A stretch of 64,000 nucleotides of DNA from Bacteroides luhongzhouii (GCF_009193295.2 NZ_CP059973.1:1674001-1738000); one strand, 5' to 3'; numbered from the stretch's first letter, positions 37,727 through 47,287 are shown. Numbers and translations are program-made. Notes: generated by a model not told the origin, from the sequence alone.

Positions 37727-38158
37727 ATGAATATTCAAGTTATCAATAAATCGAAGCATCCGCTTCCGGCTTATGCCACCGAATTGTCCGCAGGAATGGA
37801 TATCCGTGCTAATCTTTCTGAACCTATCACACTGGAACCGTTGCAACGTTGTCTGGTGCCGACAGGATTGTATATCGCCCTGCCGAAGGGATTTGAGGCG
37901 CAAGTCCGTCCACGTAGCGGACTGGCGATAAAGAAAGGTATCACAGTACTTAATTCTCCGGGTACGATTGATGCGGATTATCGTGGAGAGGTTTGTATCA
38001 TTTTAGTCAATCTCTCGTCCGAGGCTTTTGTTATTGAAGATGGCGAACGTATCGCGCAGATGGTGATAGCAAAGCACGAACAGCCTGTATGGAAGGAAGT
38101 GGAAGTGTTGGATGAAACGGAACGCGGAGCCGGTGGCTTCGGACATACCGGAGTATGA
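37727..38158 (+). CDS. dut: dUTP diphosphatase
   Basis: A 143-residue trimeric dUTPase that hydrolyses dUTP to dUMP and pyrophosphate. All five motifs are visible: [38 protein letters not shown] and [14 protein letters not shown] at 37727 (MNIQVINKS) gives the standard length; an earlier in-frame ATG at 37637 would add 30 unconserved residues. It is first in an apparent operon with the TPR lipoprotein that begins 24 bases after its stop. Confidence 0.95.
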   Translation: MNIQVINKSKHPLPAYATELSAGMDIRANLSEPITLEPLQRCLVPTGLYIALPKGFEAQVRPRSGLAIKKGITVLNSPGTIDADYRGEVCIILVNLSSEAFVIEDGERIAQMVIAKHEQPVWKEVEVLDETERGAGGFGHTGV

Positions 38159-38181
38159 TGAATGCTTAATCGAAAAATAGA

Positions 38182-39954
38182 ATGAAGATAAAAATAGGAT
38201 GGCTGTTCGTGACGGTGTTAGCGCTCACTTCGTGTGGGGGAACCCGTTCTATGCGTACAGCAAAAACAGCAGTGAAGGCGGATGCATCCTTTTCGGTAAA
38301 AGAATCATTGATTCCTGCTGAACAACAGCGTAAATATGACTACTTCTTTTTGGAAGCCATGCGGATGAAAGAAAAGAATGAGTATGATGCGGCATTTGGC
38401 TTGTTACAGCATTGCCTGGATATCAACCCGAACGCTTCTTCGGCGCTTTATGAAATATCGCAGTATTATATGTTCCTCCGCCAGGTGACGCAAGGGCAGG
38501 CGGCTTTGGAGCAGGCGGTGGCTTTTGCTCCTGATAATTACTGGTATAGCCAGGGGCTGGTCAGCCTGTATCAGCAACAGAACGAGTTGGATAAGGCTGT
38601 AACGTTGCTTGAAAAAATGGTAACCCGTTTCCCGTCAAAGCAGGAGCCTTTGTTCAGTCTTCTTGATATTTACAGTCGTCAGGAGAAATATAATGATGTC
38701 ATTTCTACATTGAACCGTTTAGAGAAACGTTTGGGTAAGAATGAACAGCTTTCTATGGAGAAATTCCGTATTTATCTTCAGATGAAAGATGATAAGAAAG
38801 CATTTCAGGAAATAGAAAGTCTGGTGCAGGAATATCCGATGGACATGCGTTATCAGGTGATATTGGGAGATGTGTATCTTCAGAATGGAAAAAAGCAGGA
38901 AGCTTATGATGCATATCAGAAGGTGCTGGCTGTAGAGCCTGACAATCCGATGGCTCTTTTTTCAATGGCTTCTTATTATGAACAGACCGGTCAGAAAGAG
39001 TTGTATCAACAGCAGCTGGATACTTTGTTGCTGAATAAGAAGGTGACTTCAGATACCAAAATCAGTGTTATGAGACAGGTGATTGTGGAAAACGAGCAGT
39101 CGTCTGCTAAAGATAGTACTCAAGTGATTGCCTTGTTCGACCGGATGATGAAGCAGGAAATGGATGATCCGCAGATTCCAATGCTTTATTCTCAATATCT
39201 GTTATCGAAGAATATGGAAAAGGAGGCTGTTCCGGTATTGGAGCAGGTGGTTGATTTGGATCCTACCAATAAGGCGGCTCGTCTGATGCTGGTTAGTGCG
39301 GCGGTGAAGAAGGAAGACTACAAGCAAATTATCAAAGTTTGTGAACCGGGTATTGAGGCCACTCCTGATGCGTTGGAACTTTATTATTATCTGGCTATTG
39401 CATATCATCAGGCAGAACAAACGGATAGTGTATTGAGTGTTTGCAACAGAGCATTGGAACATGTAACTGCCGATACCAGAAAAGAAGTTGTTTCGGATTT
39501 CTATTCAATTATGGGGGATATTTATCATACCAAGAAACAGATGGCGGAGGCTTATGCCGCTTACGATTCGTCTTTGGTGTACAATCCTTCCAATATTGGT
39601 GCATTGAATAACTATGCTTATTATCTGTCTGTGGAACGTCGTGATTTGGACAAGGCGGAGGAGATGAGTTATAAAACGGTGAAAGCCGAACCTAATAATT
39701 CGACCTATCTCGATACTTACGCATGGATTCTTTTTGAAAAGGGAAACTATGCCGAAGCCCGTATCTATATTGATAATGCAATGAAGAATGACGGCGAGAA
39801 GAGTGGTGTGATTGTGGAGCATTGCGGAGATATTTATTTTATGACCGGCGATACTGAAGGTGCGTTGGAATATTGGAAGAAGGCACTGGAAATGGGTAGC
39901 GAGTCGAAAACGTTGAAACAGAAAATAGAAAAGAAGAAATATATTGCGGAATGA
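38182..39954 (+). CDS. TPR-repeat lipoprotein
   Basis: A 590-residue lipoprotein (TVLALTSC, then GGTRSMRT) made almost wholly of tetratricopeptide repeats. Examples are YDAAFGLLQHCLDINPNASSAL, QEAYDAYQKVLAVEPDNPMAL and NYAYYLSVERRDLDKAEEMS. TPR proteins are scaffolds; partner unknown. Its 3' end overlaps the next lipoprotein gene by four bases (ATGA), and the EnvC-like gene overlaps that one likewise, so the three proteins are made together and probably work on the cell envelope. Confidence 0.85.
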   Translation: MKIKIGWLFVTVLALTSCGGTRSMRTAKTAVKADASFSVKESLIPAEQQRKYDYFFLEAMRMKEKNEYDAAFGLLQHCLDINPNASSALYEISQYYMFLRQVTQGQAALEQAVAFAPDNYWYSQGLVSLYQQQNELDKAVTLLEKMVTRFPSKQEPLFSLLDIYSRQEKYNDVISTLNRLEKRLGKNEQLSMEKFRIYLQMKDDKKAFQEIESLVQEYPMDMRYQVILGDVYLQNGKKQEAYDAYQKVLAVEPDNPMALFSMASYYEQTGQKELYQQQLDTLLLNKKVTSDTKISVMRQVIVENEQSSAKDSTQVIALFDRMMKQEMDDPQIPMLYSQYLLSKNMEKEAVPVLEQVVDLDPTNKAARLMLVSAAVKKEDYKQIIKVCEPGIEATPDALELYYYLAIAYHQAEQTDSVLSVCNRALEHVTADTRKEVVSDFYSIMGDIYHTKKQMAEAYAAYDSSLVYNPSNIGALNNYAYYLSVERRDLDKAEEMSYKTVKAEPNNSTYLDTYAWILFEKGNYAEARIYIDNAMKNDGEKSGVIVEHCGDIYFMTGDTEGALEYWKKALEMGSESKTLKQKIEKKKYIAE

Positions 39955-40526
39955 AAAGAATAGTTTATCTACTGTTGGTGCTAGTGGTGTTGGCTGGCTG
40001 TAAGAGTTCGAAGCACTTGGCAACCTCGGAAACTAAGACTTCGACAAAGGCTCCGGCATCCAGTTACCTGGCTTCCAAGCTTCAGTTGACCATTCCCGGT
40101 AAGAAGGGAAGTATGTCTGTAGGGGGAACCATGAAGATGAAAACTCATGAGCGGGTACAAATCTCCTTATTGATGCCTATTCTGCGTACGGAAGTGGCAC
40201 GTATAGAAGTTACTCCCGACGAAGTTTTATTGGTAGACAGGATGAATAAACGCTTTGTTCGTGCCACTAAAGCTGAATTGAAAAACGTATTGTCGAAGAA
40301 TGTGGAGTTTTCCCGTTTGGAAAAGATATTGATGGATGCCTCTCTTCCTGGTGGAAAGACGGAGCTGACAGGAAAAGATATAGGAATCCCTTCATTAGAA
40401 AAGGCTAAAGTTCAACTTTATGAGTTTTCTACACAAGAGTTTTCAATGACTCCGACGGAACTGACGGCCAAATACAACCAGGTTCCCTTGGAGGAATTAG
40501 TAAAAATGCTGGTAGCTTTATTATGA
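39951..40526 (+). CDS. DUF4292 lipoprotein
   Basis: A 191-residue lipoprotein (LVVLAGC, then KSSKHLATSETK). The mature part resembles the DUF4292 family of Bacteroidota: KLQLTIPGKKGSMSVGGTMKMKTHERVQISLLMPI, VTPDEVLLVDRMNKRFVRA. The beta pattern recalls the LolA/LolB half-barrel fold, so a lipid- or lipoprotein-handling role is possible, but this is inference. Four-base overlaps at both ends couple it to the TPR lipoprotein and the EnvC-like protein. Confidence 0.82.
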   Translation: MKRIVYLLLVLVVLAGCKSSKHLATSETKTSTKAPASSYLASKLQLTIPGKKGSMSVGGTMKMKTHERVQISLLMPILRTEVARIEVTPDEVLLVDRMNKRFVRATKAELKNVLSKNVEFSRLEKILMDASLPGGKTELTGKDIGIPSLEKAKVQLYEFSTQEFSMTPTELTAKYNQVPLEELVKMLVALL

Positions 40527-41824
40527 TGAAACGTTTCTTTGTTATTCTAATCAGTTGCCTTTGGCTGGCAGTTCCTCTTTTCGCTCAATCGAACAAGTTG
40601 ATTCGTGAGCTGGAAAGTAAACGCGGTGCGCTGCAAAAGCAGATTGCCGAATCGGAATCTATATTGAAGGATACAAAGAAAGATGTGGGAAGCCAGTTGA
40701 ATAGTCTGGCAGTGTTGACCGGACAGATTGAAGAGCGGAAACGCTATATCATGGCTATCAACAATGATGTGGAGGCTATCCAGCGTGAATTGGCTTCATT
40801 GGAGCGCCAGTTGAGAGGCTTGGAGAAGGACTTGAAAGATAAAAAGAAGAAATATGAAGCTTCTGTCCAGTATTTGTATAAGAATAAGTCGATAGAGGAG
40901 AAGCTCATGTTTATTTTTTCGGCAAAGAATCTGGGGCAGACTTATCGGCGTATGCGATACGTTCGTGAATATGCCACTTATCAACGTCTGCAAGGGGAAG
41001 AAATCCTAAAGAAACAGGAGCAGATACGCAAGAAGAAAGCGGAACGTCAACAGGTGAAAGCCGCCAAAGAGAACCTGCTGCAAGAACGTGAGAGTGAGAA
41101 GGGTAAGTTGGAAGAACAGGAAAAAGAGAAACGTACGTTGGTAGCTAATCTGCAAAAGAAACAGAAAGGATTGCAGAATGAAATTAATAAAAAACGCAGG
41201 GAAGCTAATCAACTGAATGCCCGCATTGATAAATTAATAGCGGAAGAAATAGAGCGTGCCCGTAAGCGTGCGCAGGAAGAAGCTCGTCGTGAAGCGGCTG
41301 CGCGTAAGAAAGAGGAAAACAAGGAGGGAAAATCCGCTGCAACGGAGACGACCGCCAAATCGAAACCTCTCGAGGCTTATACCATGAGTAAGGCGGATCG
41401 GGAATTATCGGGCAACTTTGCCGCTAATCGTGGGAAATTGCCAATGCCTATATCCGGTGCTTACATCATCACCAGCCGTTACGGACAATATGCCGTAGAG
41501 GGTTTGCGCAACGTGAAACTGGATAACAAAGGTATCGATATCCAGGGAAGGCCCGGTGCGCAGGCACGTGCCATTTTTGATGGAAAGGTGGCTGCTGTAT
41601 TCCAATTGAACGGATTATTTAATGTGCTTATTCGTCATGGTGATTATATTTCAGTTTATTGTAATCTTTCTTCTGCCTCCGTTAAAGCTGGTGACACGGT
41701 GAAGACAAAGCAGAACATTGGTCAGGTCTTTTCTGATGGTACGGATAATGGACGAACGGTATTGCATTTCCAGTTACGTAGGGAGAAAGAAAAGTTGAAC
41801 CCTGAACCTTGGCTGAATCGATAA
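40523..41824 (+). CDS. EnvC-like murein hydrolase activator (degenerate LytM/M23)
   Basis: A 433-residue secreted protein with a signal peptide (LWLAVPLFAQ), a long coiled coil (about 22-260, rich in Lys/Glu), a Lys/Ala-rich linker, and a C-terminal LytM/M23-type domain (about 300-433). Active M23 peptidases have a HxxxD and a HxH zinc site. Here the first His is replaced (DNKGIDIQG where HxGxD is expected), and only one His of HxH remains (TVLHFQLR). This is the state of E. coli EnvC, which activates amidases and is not itself a hydrolase. The likely role is therefore control of septal murein splitting, in the periplasm. Confidence 0.85.
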   Translation: MMKRFFVILISCLWLAVPLFAQSNKLIRELESKRGALQKQIAESESILKDTKKDVGSQLNSLAVLTGQIEERKRYIMAINNDVEAIQRELASLERQLRGLEKDLKDKKKKYEASVQYLYKNKSIEEKLMFIFSAKNLGQTYRRMRYVREYATYQRLQGEEILKKQEQIRKKKAERQQVKAAKENLLQERESEKGKLEEQEKEKRTLVANLQKKQKGLQNEINKKRREANQLNARIDKLIAEEIERARKRAQEEARREAAARKKEENKEGKSAATETTAKSKPLEAYTMSKADRELSGNFAANRGKLPMPISGAYIITSRYGQYAVEGLRNVKLDNKGIDIQGRPGAQARAIFDGKVAAVFQLNGLFNVLIRHGDYISVYCNLSSASVKAGDTVKTKQNIGQVFSDGTDNGRTVLHFQLRREKEKLNPEPWLNR

Positions 41825-41844
41825 TTGAATAAAAAACACGTAGA

Positions 41845-42096
41845 ATGAAGTTAACTAAAATACTAATATGCTTGCTGGTTTTTTGGACCGGAACACTATC
41901 CGCGTCTCCTTATTTTTCGTTCAAGAAATATCAGGTAGAAGATGGATTATCTCATAATACCGTGTGGTGCGCCCTACAAGATAGTTATGGTTTTATCTGG
42001 CTGGGTACCAGTGACGGATTGAACCGTTATGACGGGCGAGGCAATAAAGTGTACCGGAATGTTCTCAACGATAAACTGTCATTCCGTTTAAAATAG
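41845..42096 (+). pseudogene. truncated N-terminus of a hybrid two-component sensor (HTCS)
   Basis: An 83-codon frame with a signal peptide (MKLTKILICLLVFWTGTLSAS) and the first propeller repeat typical of Bacteroides HTCS proteins: DGLSHNTVWCALQDSYGFIWLGTSDGLNRYDG in pieces across residues 34-65. Full HTCS proteins are about 1300-1450 residues with a two-bladed-propeller sensor, kinase, receiver and AraC-type DNA-binding domain. Here the frame stops just after NVLNDK. Nothing of the rest is found before the next gene. It thus looks like a deletion remnant that marks the left edge of the PUL. Confidence 0.75.
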
Positions 42097-42119
42097 AATT
42101 AATAGAAAATTAAATGAAT

Positions 42120-42164
42120 AATGGGGATGAAGGATTTCGGATCAGGAATAACTTCATTCCCATT
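42120..42164. terminator. hairpin between HTCS remnant and MG2 gene
   Basis: AATGGGGATGAAG (42120-42132) pairs with CTTCATTCCCATT (42152-42164) with one mismatch; no strong T run on either side. It may end the convergent transcript from 42206-44767. Confidence 0.4.
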
Positions 42165-42205
42165 AATAATATTTGAATATTGGGTTATTTATTCTACAAC
42201 AAGAA

Positions 42206-44767
42206 CTATTGCTCCGCTTGCCCGATTGTAGAATACTTCATACTTCCTATTTGTCCATCCTTATTCATCGTTTCCGCTTGAATAATCACCGGAGTGGAAT
42301 ATTGGTTATTGTAACATTCAATCACAGCTTTTCCATTTTCATCTGTCCGTACAGACGGATTCCAGTAGAGCGTTCGTCTTTTGTCCACTTTATCCATATA
42401 CAATTCTTTGGTCGGGTAGGCAGGTAAATAATATTCTAGTGCATGAGTATATCCCTGAATGACCGTTTGCCGGGTACCAAGTACGGCAGTCTGACTTTTG
42501 TTCAATACATCACGTCTGGGTAGGGGAATCAGGTAGAAAACACTGTATTTATCCAGTTTGCTGATATCCACTCCCGTACTATCCGTAACTTCGGACATTT
42601 TGGTGTTTTGGATAATCTCGTCATCAATGCCTCCTGTTCCTTTGCTGATGATGATAGAAGCCAATCCATCCACTTCGGTCAACATCATTTGAGTCTCTGT
42701 CTCGGATAAAATGTGGTTATCCATGATATAGCAGATCGGTTTCTGCCGATAAGTAAGCTTGTCATTGCTACGATCCCAATCGAATTGCGGACTCAACTTT
42801 TCCATTAATTCCGGAATAGTTGTGACAATCTTCCCATTGTCACGTAATAAATCTACAGAGCGGCGTACATCGTAATAAGCGTCGATGCTTTTCTCATTGA
42901 TTTTAGTAGCCATATTACTTCCTTGCCGGCGTTTGCTTTTGATTTCCACTTCATCTAATACATAAAGTCCTTCTACTTTCCGGATAGAATCCATGTATAG
43001 AGAATCAAAATTCTCGGCTTTTTGTTGCCAGTGGGTCAAGTCCTTCCATTCAGGATGAAGCTCCTTGTAGCCGTAGGCTCGGGGAGCAGGTGAGAAATTA
43101 CGGTCGATCAGGATAGATGCATCCTTGTTGCGTTCTTTACCGACTTTCCGGGTTTGGATCACCGCTTCCGTGGTTCCTTCAAAGTCTTCTACAGGAATGG
43201 TGAAACGACCGTTTTCATCGGTCACGGTTCCTCCAGTGATAAATTGGTCATCTTTCTTCACTATCACACTAAGCGCTATATCTTTCAGCTTATTCTTGAG
43301 GATCGTTGATTTAACCTGTCCGTTCAACACTAATTGAGCTTCCGGTAACTGCAACGGAGTGAAAGGAGCAGTAGAAATGGCTTGGCTCATGTCATATTTA
43401 CGCCATCCATGCACCATTAATAATATATCCAGTTCCGTTTGCTTCCGGGGAGACGGCGATGCAAAATAATAACCGGGCTGATGGATATATCCTTTTAAAT
43501 CAGATGTTAACAGCAAATCAGTGAAGATGTTGTTATCATACTCTAGATAATCAGACCGGATGGCATCCCGGATACTGACCGATACATCTCCCGATATCGG
43601 TTCTCCTTTGGCATTCTTTACTTGTAACTCACAACGAATAGGAGCGTAGGGAGTATACACCTCTTTCAGTCCCTCTGCGGATAGTTGTAGAGGAGCACGT
43701 GGATTGGAAAAGATAAAACGTTCGCATAACGTATTACCAGCCCGGTTAATGAGGCTGACTTGCAGTACGCCTGCTGGTAGTTTGCGGGTAGGCAGAATGA
43801 ACTCTTGTGGAGCGTCCGCCCGGCAACTAATCAATTGATGAACATACGGGCGTCCCTGATGACTGATAAATACAGCCAATGTGTCTTGAGGAGTAGCGGC
43901 GTTGCAGGATACTTTCACCAAAAGGGCACCGGCATTGTTGACAGTACTCAATACATACCCGTTAGGCAATGCCTGTGGAAGGGTAAATTCATACTTCTTT
44001 CCTTGAAAATTGACTTTGGCAACGGCCGGTTGTGCAGAAGGTGTATATTCAAAATGCCCCATTCCATCGTGCAAAGTCTCGAAAGAAGTGATTTCTGCTC
44101 CTTCTTTGGTATAAATCGTTCCCGACAATTCTATATTCCCTTCATCTTTACTTTCCGCCTTGAAAGCCATTTGCGAAGTCACTCCTTCCACTAATTGCCC
44201 TCCTTCAGGAAAAAAGCGCACACTCAACTTCTCCTTTGTTTTTGACGGACGGTTTTCCATCGACGGACTAAGTTCGTAAGTTGTGATACTACGTTCCAGC
44301 TTATCACTATTCGCAAGTTGATAAATAGGGAAAGTACGTGAGAAATACTGCGGTTCGTTGAAAGCAAGCATCCAGCGGGTATAGGCACGTACCTCATAAT
44401 AGCCGGATAACATGGAACGAGGAAGAACGAATTGTCCGTTTCCTTCTCCCTGCGTCAGTTTGATGATTTGTTTATCTGCTATATGTCCTGTCTGATCCAC
44501 CAGTTCTACATACAGAGGGCGGCTGATCTGACTGAAAATCTGTTGTTCGGCAAGAGTGACATAAGCCTTAAACCAGATCGTATCTCCGACATAATAACTC
44601 GTGTTGTCAAAATGTAAATACGCTTTTTCCCGTGGAAAGTTGTTGGCAAATGTCTGGGCTTGGCTCATGTATTGCGCAAATACAGTTTTAGCAGGAGGTG
44701 TTTCTCCCCATGCTATTGCTAATGATAAGCAAAAAGAAAGAAGAAAAGTAATTCGTTGGTTTTTCAT
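42206..44767 (-). CDS. large MG2 (alpha-2-macroglobulin-like) domain protein
   Basis: An 853-residue secreted protein (signal peptide ending AIAWGE). Residues 40-150 resemble an MG2 macroglobulin module: REKAYLHFDNTSYYVGDTIWFKAYVTL, GYYEVRAYTRWML. Further Ig-like segments follow. About residues 500-570 hold a carboxypeptidase-regulatory-like part (GTVTDENGRFTIPVEDFEGT). From 630 on (VLDEVEIKSKRRQ.., then IPELMEKLSP...PICYIMDNHIL) it resembles a TonB-receptor plug, but with no barrel. Such proteins are widespread in Bacteroidota with no firm function. Its promoter carries the same 21-bp-spaced element as PUL genes to the right, so it seems to belong to this PUL. Confidence 0.75.
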   Translation of the reverse strand: MKNQRITFLLSFCLSLAIAWGETPPAKTVFAQYMSQAQTFANNFPREKAYLHFDNTSYYVGDTIWFKAYVTLAEQQIFSQISRPLYVELVDQTGHIADKQIIKLTQGEGNGQFVLPRSMLSGYYEVRAYTRWMLAFNEPQYFSRTFPIYQLANSDKLERSITTYELSPSMENRPSKTKEKLSVRFFPEGGQLVEGVTSQMAFKAESKDEGNIELSGTIYTKEGAEITSFETLHDGMGHFEYTPSAQPAVAKVNFQGKKYEFTLPQALPNGYVLSTVNNAGALLVKVSCNAATPQDTLAVFISHQGRPYVHQLISCRADAPQEFILPTRKLPAGVLQVSLINRAGNTLCERFIFSNPRAPLQLSAEGLKEVYTPYAPIRCELQVKNAKGEPISGDVSVSIRDAIRSDYLEYDNNIFTDLLLTSDLKGYIHQPGYYFASPSPRKQTELDILLMVHGWRKYDMSQAISTAPFTPLQLPEAQLVLNGQVKSTILKNKLKDIALSVIVKKDDQFITGGTVTDENGRFTIPVEDFEGTTEAVIQTRKVGKERNKDASILIDRNFSPAPRAYGYKELHPEWKDLTHWQQKAENFDSLYMDSIRKVEGLYVLDEVEIKSKRRQGSNMATKINEKSIDAYYDVRRSVDLLRDNGKIVTTIPELMEKLSPQFDWDRSNDKLTYRQKPICYIMDNHILSETETQMMLTEVDGLASIIISKGTGGIDDEIIQNTKMSEVTDSTGVDISKLDKYSVFYLIPLPRRDVLNKSQTAVLGTRQTVIQGYTHALEYYLPAYPTKELYMDKVDKRRTLYWNPSVRTDENGKAVIECYNNQYSTPVIIQAETMNKDGQIGSMKYSTIGQAEQ

Positions 44768-44792
44768 CTCAGTAGTTTTTTTAACTAAAATA

Positions 44793-44860
44793 CAAAGTTA
44801 GAATATATTGGCCTAAAAATAGAAAACGAATTGTTCAATAAACGAAAAAAACTATTCACA
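44793..44860 (-). promoter_or_regulatory. MG2 gene promoter with PUL-type two-part element
   Basis: Minus strand: site A TGTGAATAGTTTTTTT (44860-44845), site B ATTGAACAATTCGTTT (44839-44824), then 23 bases, then TAACTTTG (44800-44793), an exact -7 box. Site A and site B start 21 bases apart, as in four other promoters of this locus. Confidence 0.6.
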
Positions 44861-45022
44861 GTAAAACAAAAGTTCACAAAAACGTTATATGTCTGTTTAG
44901 TATCATATATACCTTATTTGGTTCTTTATTGGTTAGCATTTTCCTTCTTTTTCCACAAACTTCTCAATTTTTGTTTTTCCAGATAATTGATAATACTATG
45001 GAAAAGAAGAATTACTTAATAA

Positions 45023-45178
45023 CTGTCCCTTTGGTTAGAAAAAGAAAACATTATTGGTGATAAGCGTTACGAAAATGAGGTGAAAGAGATGAAGCGGACT
45101 ATGAAGCAATATGTGGAACAAGGACGTTCTACTTCCAGTGAAAAAGTATCGAATGATACGAAGAATAACTGGAATTAA
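45023..45178 (+). pseudogene. remnant of a sulfatase 3' end
   Basis: An open stretch without a start encodes LEKENIIGDKRYENEVKEMK then RTMKQYVEQGRSTSSEKVSNDTKNNWN and stops. The pattern NIIxDxxYxxxVxxMK...Y(I/V)xxGRST is the usual C-terminal tail of Bacteroides S1 sulfatases. An in-frame TAA at 45020 blocks it upstream, and no catalytic part is present. It is a leftover of a deleted gene. Confidence 0.55.
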
Positions 45179-45234
45179 GTAAAGATCTTTATGCAAGAAA
45201 AATAAACCTGTCAGAAGAGGAAATAAGATATAAA

Positions 45235-45275
45235 AAAAACAGCACCCTGAATAGGCTTTCAGAGGTGCTGTTTTT
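45235..45275 (-). terminator. GH2 gene terminator
   Basis: Perfect 12-base stem AAAAACAGCACC / GGTGCTGTTTTT, followed on the minus strand by further T residues. It lies about 33 bases past the stop of the GH2 gene. Confidence 0.85.
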
Positions 45276-45308
45276 AGTTCAACAAGGAAAAGAGTATTAT
45301 TCTATTTA

Positions 45309-47129
45309 TTATTTATTCAGAGAGTTACAGATCTGTTGGTTGATTTCTCTGACTTTAGCTTCATTCATCTTGATAACTTTACGGTCATAAGTCATCAGAC
45401 CGTTGATTTCACCTTCTACGTCTGTTGTCTGGGTATATACGGCAGCAGAGAATCCTTTCTGGATCAATTCCAACAGATGTTTGCCATATTTAATGTATTC
45501 GTTCGTTACTTCGTCCGATGTATTGAACTTCACATAACCCCAGTTTTTCTTGTCATTCACCCAAGTGTTTCCTTCTACTACCAAGCCGATACCTCCATAT
45601 TCACCCAATACGGTAGCGCGTCTCGGATCGTAAAGGAACATGTTCGGGCCCGGATAGTGGTGAAGGTCGAGAATATCACCACAAGTATAGTGATTACCAC
45701 CACTGGCAGGATTTACCAAGCGGCTAGGATCATATTCTTTGGTCCATGCTACGATTTCCGGAGTCTTGAATTGTCCCCATGCTTCATTGAAAGGAACCCA
45801 TACGGCAATACTCGGATAGGAATACAGGCAGTCGATGATTTCTTTCCACTCTTTGCGGTAGTTAGCTTCCGAAGCAGCGGAACGAATCACTTCTCTGCCG
45901 TTAAAGTAGTTGCGTGCCTGCCACTGTGGGCTAGGACCACCGTTCGGCATATCTTGCCATACGATCAATCCTAATTGGTCGCAATGAGTGTACCAGCGTG
46001 CTGGTTCTACTTTGACGTGCTTACGTACCATATTGTAGCCGAAGTCTTTCGTCTTCTTCAAGTCATAAACCAATGCCTCGTCTGTCGGTGCAGTATATAA
46101 ACCGTCAGGCCACCATCCCTGGTCGAGCGGACCGAACTGGAAATAGTCTTTGTTGTTCAATTGCAGGCGAGTGATACCATTCTGACCTTTGCGGATAGAA
46201 TATTTACGCATAGCCGTATAACTCTTTACCTGGTCTATTGCTTTTCCGTCTTTATACAGAGTCACTTCCATATTGTAGAGGAAAGGAGAGTCCGGAGACC
46301 ACAGTTTGGCATTGGCAGGCATTGCCAGTTCAACGGGTACTCCGTTCAACGCTGCACCTTTGGCTACAAGGTTCTTGCCATCGAATACTTTTACTTCCAC
46401 TTTGTCTGCAGAGGTCGTATTGGCGGCAACTTCTACCTTAACAGAATTATTGTCAATATCGGGAGTAGTTTTCAGATTAGTGATGTATTGTGTTGCTACC
46501 GGTTCCAACCACACTGTTTGCCAGATACCTGTAACCGGAGTGTACCAAATGCCATGAGGATTTGCTATTTGTTTTCCTCTGGGTTGTTCGCCACGATCTG
46601 AAGGGTCCCATACTTTTACTACCAGGTCATTATTCCCTTTATTAAGTACAGAAGTAATATCGAAGTAGAAAGGAGTAAATCCGCCTGTGTGTTCGCCTAC
46701 TTTTACATCGTTCACCCAAACTTCTGCTTTCCAGTCTACTGCTCCGAAGTGCAACAGGATTTGTTTACCACGCCAGTTGGAAGGAACGTCGAAAGTACGT
46801 TGGTACCACAGTTCTTCTTTCTCGTTTATCATTTTGCCTACGCCTGATAAAGACGATTCTACGGCAAAAGGAACAAGAATATCACCCTGGTAAGCAGCAG
46901 GTGCAGGAGTACCTTTGGGAGTGATTGCATATTTCCAAAGCCCGTTCAGGTTTTTCCAGTCACTGCGTTCCATGATAGGACGCGGATATTCCGGCAATAC
47001 GTTTTTAGGGTCAAGCTGTTCACCCCACGATGTTTTGATTTTGTCACCGGCAGGTTTCCATTGAGCAAAAGTCGAACTGCATAGAGCCAATGCAAGCAGC
47101 ATTGTTAGAAAATTCTTTTTCATGTTCAT
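45309..47129 (-). CDS. glycoside hydrolase family 2 enzyme
   Basis: A 606-residue secreted GH2 protein (beta-galactosidase, beta-mannosidase or beta-glucuronidase type). Signal peptide ends at STFAQ; start 47129 or the second ATG 47123. Domains in order: sugar-binding jelly roll (about 40-210, with YQRTFDVPSNWRGKQILLHFG and PHGIWYTPVTGIWQTVW), Ig-like domain (about 215-315), and TIM barrel (about 320-600). The acid/base Glu is in PFNEAWGQ and the nucleophile Glu in LGEYGG. MVRKHVKVEP is another GH2 hallmark. No lipobox, so it is probably periplasmic. The exact substrate cannot be read from sequence. It is divergent from the sulfatase gene, and both promoters hold the shared element. Confidence 0.88.
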   Translation of the reverse strand: MNMKKNFLTMLLALALCSSTFAQWKPAGDKIKTSWGEQLDPKNVLPEYPRPIMERSDWKNLNGLWKYAITPKGTPAPAAYQGDILVPFAVESSLSGVGKMINEKEELWYQRTFDVPSNWRGKQILLHFGAVDWKAEVWVNDVKVGEHTGGFTPFYFDITSVLNKGNNDLVVKVWDPSDRGEQPRGKQIANPHGIWYTPVTGIWQTVWLEPVATQYITNLKTTPDIDNNSVKVEVAANTTSADKVEVKVFDGKNLVAKGAALNGVPVELAMPANAKLWSPDSPFLYNMEVTLYKDGKAIDQVKSYTAMRKYSIRKGQNGITRLQLNNKDYFQFGPLDQGWWPDGLYTAPTDEALVYDLKKTKDFGYNMVRKHVKVEPARWYTHCDQLGLIVWQDMPNGGPSPQWQARNYFNGREVIRSAASEANYRKEWKEIIDCLYSYPSIAVWVPFNEAWGQFKTPEIVAWTKEYDPSRLVNPASGGNHYTCGDILDLHHYPGPNMFLYDPRRATVLGEYGGIGLVVEGNTWVNDKKNWGYVKFNTSDEVTNEYIKYGKHLLELIQKGFSAAVYTQTTDVEGEINGLMTYDRKVIKMNEAKVREINQQICNSLNK

Positions 47130-47181
47130 GGTATAAAAATATAGTTAGTTATTAGATATAAATTCTATTAAAAGGATATTG

Positions 47182-47249
47182 CAAAGAAAGGGGAATTAAA
47201 AGAGAATAAAGGAAATTTACCGTTCAAAAAACAATAAATTCTCTTCTTT
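47182..47249 (-). promoter_or_regulatory. GH2 promoter with PUL-type two-part element
   Basis: Minus strand: site A AAAGAAGAGAATTTAT (47249-47234), site B TTTGAACGGTAAATTT (47228-47213), 23 bases, then TTTCTTTG (47189-47182), 7 of 8 for TAnnTTTG. Same geometry as at the other four promoters. Confidence 0.5.
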
Positions 47250-47287
47250 TTGATCAAATAAAGAGTTTTTTGCTAATAAAACGGACT

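Larger units (their letters stand above)
44768..45308. other. 541-base gap with promoter, sulfatase remnant and terminator
   Basis: No intact gene. It contains the MG2-gene promoter (44793-44860), a decayed sulfatase 3' end (45023-45178) and the GH2 terminator (45235-45275), each listed separately. Confidence 0.7.
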
